NCBI RefSeq assembly: GCF_018449515.1
Contig: NZ_JAAVUQ010000010.1
Coordinates: 124,001-188,000, forward strand
DNA length: 64,000 nucleotides
Source: Caballeronia sp. dw_19
GTDB lineage: Bacteria; Pseudomonadota; Gammaproteobacteria; Burkholderiales; Burkholderiaceae
Direction of reading: 5' to 3'
Below, piece after piece: positions 62,841 to 64,000 of this stretch. Under the pieces are notes generated by a model. It saw nothing but the letters and a program-made list of their open reading frames with translations. It had not been told where the DNA came from and made no database searches. The first letter of the stretch is position 1. Each line of letters begins with the position of its first letter. The position numbers and the translations under genes are program-made.

Positions 62841-63746
62841 ATGGACAGCACGACACTGATTTCCCCGTCCGGTAACCGCCTCTCGCAATACATTGCGTTG
62901 ACCAAACCGCGCGTGACGCAACTCGCGGTTTTCTGCGCGGTCATCGGCATGTTCCTGGCCACGCCGGGCATGGTGCCGTGGACTGTGCTGATCGGCGGAA
63001 CCGTGGGCATCTGGCTGCTGGCCGGGGCCGCGTTCGCCATCAACTGCCTGATGGAACAAAAGATCGATGCAATGATGCGCCGCACCGCGTGGCGTCCGTC
63101 CGCACGCGGCGAGATCACGCCTGTGCAGATCTTGCTGTTTTCAGCGGTGCTCGGCGGCGCAGGCATGTGGACGCTCTACACGTTCACGAACGCGCTGACC
63201 ATGTGGCTGACAATCGCCACGTTTGTTGGCTATGCGGTGATCTATACCTGTTTGCTGAAACCCGCGACGCCGCAGAACATCGTGATTGGTGGTGCGTCGG
63301 GCGCCATGCCGCCGGCGCTTGGCTGGGCAGCTGTCACGGGCCATGTGCCCGGGGACGCATGGATTCTTGTCCTGATCATCTTCGTGTGGACGCCGCCGCA
63401 CTTCTGGGCGCTGGCGTTGTATCGGCGCAAGGACTACGAGAACGCCGGCTTGCCGATGCTGCCGAACACGCACGGCGAGAAATACACGCGCCTGCATATC
63501 CTTTTGTACACGGTGATCCTGTTTGCCGTGACCATGATGCCGTTTATCTCCGGCATGAGCGGTCTGCTGTATCTGGCGTCGGCCGTGGTGCTCGGCGGCG
63601 TTTTCCTTGGCTACGCGTGGAAGATTTATCGTGAATATTCCGATGCCCTCGCGCGCAAGACCTTTCGGTTCTCCATCGTGTATTTGTCGCTGCTGTTCGG
63701 CGCGCTGCTCGTGGATCATTACGTGCGGACGGTGATCGGTCTATGA
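62841..63746 (+). CDS. ctaB: Protoheme IX farnesyltransferase
   Basis: 301 residues, nine membrane helices. [53 protein letters not shown] and [25 protein letters not shown] (shown as [16 protein letters not shown]) are canonical UbiA-type motifs. It farnesylates heme B to heme O for CtaA. The start lies 6 bp after ctaA and the stop overlaps the next ATG by 4 bp. Confidence 0.96.
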   Translation: MDSTTLISPSGNRLSQYIALTKPRVTQLAVFCAVIGMFLATPGMVPWTVLIGGTVGIWLLAGAAFAINCLMEQKIDAMMRRTAWRPSARGEITPVQILLFSAVLGGAGMWTLYTFTNALTMWLTIATFVGYAVIYTCLLKPATPQNIVIGGASGAMPPALGWAAVTGHVPGDAWILVLIIFVWTPPHFWALALYRRKDYENAGLPMLPNTHGEKYTRLHILLYTVILFAVTMMPFISGMSGLLYLASAVVLGGVFLGYAWKIYREYSDALARKTFRFSIVYLSLLFGALLVDHYVRTVIGL

Positions 63747-64000
63747 CGTTTTCAGTTCGGGGAATCGCTGTCTGGTTGGGATTCGTTTTGGCCGCCGTGC
63801 TGCTCGCAGGATGCGACAGCAAACCGGCGTTCACGAATCTCGACATCACGGGCAATACGCAGTTCGGCAGCGAGTTTTCGTTGCCCGACACCAGCGGCAA
63901 AACGCGCACGCTCGGTGACTTCAAAGGCAAGGCCGTGGTGCTGTTCTTCGGCTACACGCATTGCCCGGACGTTTGTCCGACCACGCTCGCCGAACTCTCG
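63743..64000 (+). CDS. Sco1/SenC family copper chaperone (3' partial)
   Basis: The ATG at 63743 overlaps the ctaB stop (ATGA); 86 codons are present before the window ends. A lipobox LLAGC (Cys23) makes it a lipoprotein. [18 protein letters not shown] and [15 protein letters not shown] contain the copper-binding CxxxC. It delivers copper to the CuA site of subunit II. The distal His lies beyond the window. Confidence 0.93.
   Translation, partial: MTFSVRGIAVWLGFVLAAVLLAGCDSKPAFTNLDITGNTQFGSEFSLPDTSGKTRTLGDFKGKAVVLFFGYTHCPDVCPTTLAELS

Overview
This is a contiguous piece of a high-GC betaproteobacterial chromosome. Gene content and order point to Burkholderiaceae sensu lato (Burkholderia, Paraburkholderia or Caballeronia). 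The pointers are phaM, the beta-type gshA-gshB pair, split-type rfaE2, coaX-birA, the comM-ubiK-glnK-amtB-gshAB-PTS order, and a coxB that carries cytochrome c and OmpA-like domains. The assignment rests on recognition of families and gene order, not on a database search. About 63 protein genes are supported. I saw no rRNA, tRNA, CRISPR array, transposase or prophage gene. The first gene (ABC substrate-binding protein) and the last (Sco protein) run off the window.

Layout. 1-2.4 kb: end of a branched-chain-type ABC binding protein, a crotonase and phaM. 2.5-7.8 kb: a minus-strand operon of a flavin amine-oxidase-like protein, a DUF1365 protein, a cyclopropane-fatty-acid-synthase-like methyltransferase and a chalcone-isomerase-like protein. 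It diverges from a B12-binding MerR regulator of the CarH/LitR photoreceptor type, and near-identical 17-bp palindromes lie at both ends of the divergent spacer. 8.3-9.2 kb: a ferritin-like di-iron protein. 9.4-11.9 kb: rfaE2, then coaX and birA on the other strand. 12.1-15.9 kb: an MCE lipid-transport system (STAS-permease, ATPase, MCE protein, PqiC-like lipoprotein). 16-24 kb: VanZ protein, thin ferredoxin, hydrolase, dacC, ybeD, a LysR/DUF2917 pair, lipB and lipA. 24-29 kb: dctA with a sigma-54 promoter, followed by its dctB-dctD two-component system. 29-33 kb: a thioredoxin, a lipoprotein, comM and ubiK. 33-41 kb: glnK-amtB behind a sigma-54 promoter with an NtrC-like box, gshA, gshB, and a permease-less PTS relay (EIIA, HPr, EI). 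41-47 kb: two tandem TibC-type protein O-heptosyltransferases, a ThiF/MoeB protein, an S41 protease and gpmA. 48-53 kb: rhodanese, grxC, secB, gpsA, trmL, comF and a BioC-like methyltransferase. 53-64 kb: a complete aa3 cytochrome c oxidase locus (coxB, ctaD, ctaG, ctaE, small accessory membrane proteins, surf1, a Sco-like protein, ctaA, ctaB, sco).

How they work together. The dct block is a closed circuit: DctB/DctD switch on dctA through sigma-54. The glnK-amtB block is the matching nitrogen circuit. The last 10 kb encode structural subunits, heme A synthesis (ctaB, ctaA), copper delivery (ctaG, sco) and assembly (surf1) for one respiratory enzyme. The most interesting unit is the putative light/B12-controlled membrane-lipid modification operon at 2.5-7.8 kb. 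Other signals worth following are an 18-bp repeat shared by two PTS promoter regions, a DnaA-box cluster in a convergent intergenic region, the orphan heptosyltransferase pair and a 14-bp triple tandem repeat at the end of the cox operon.
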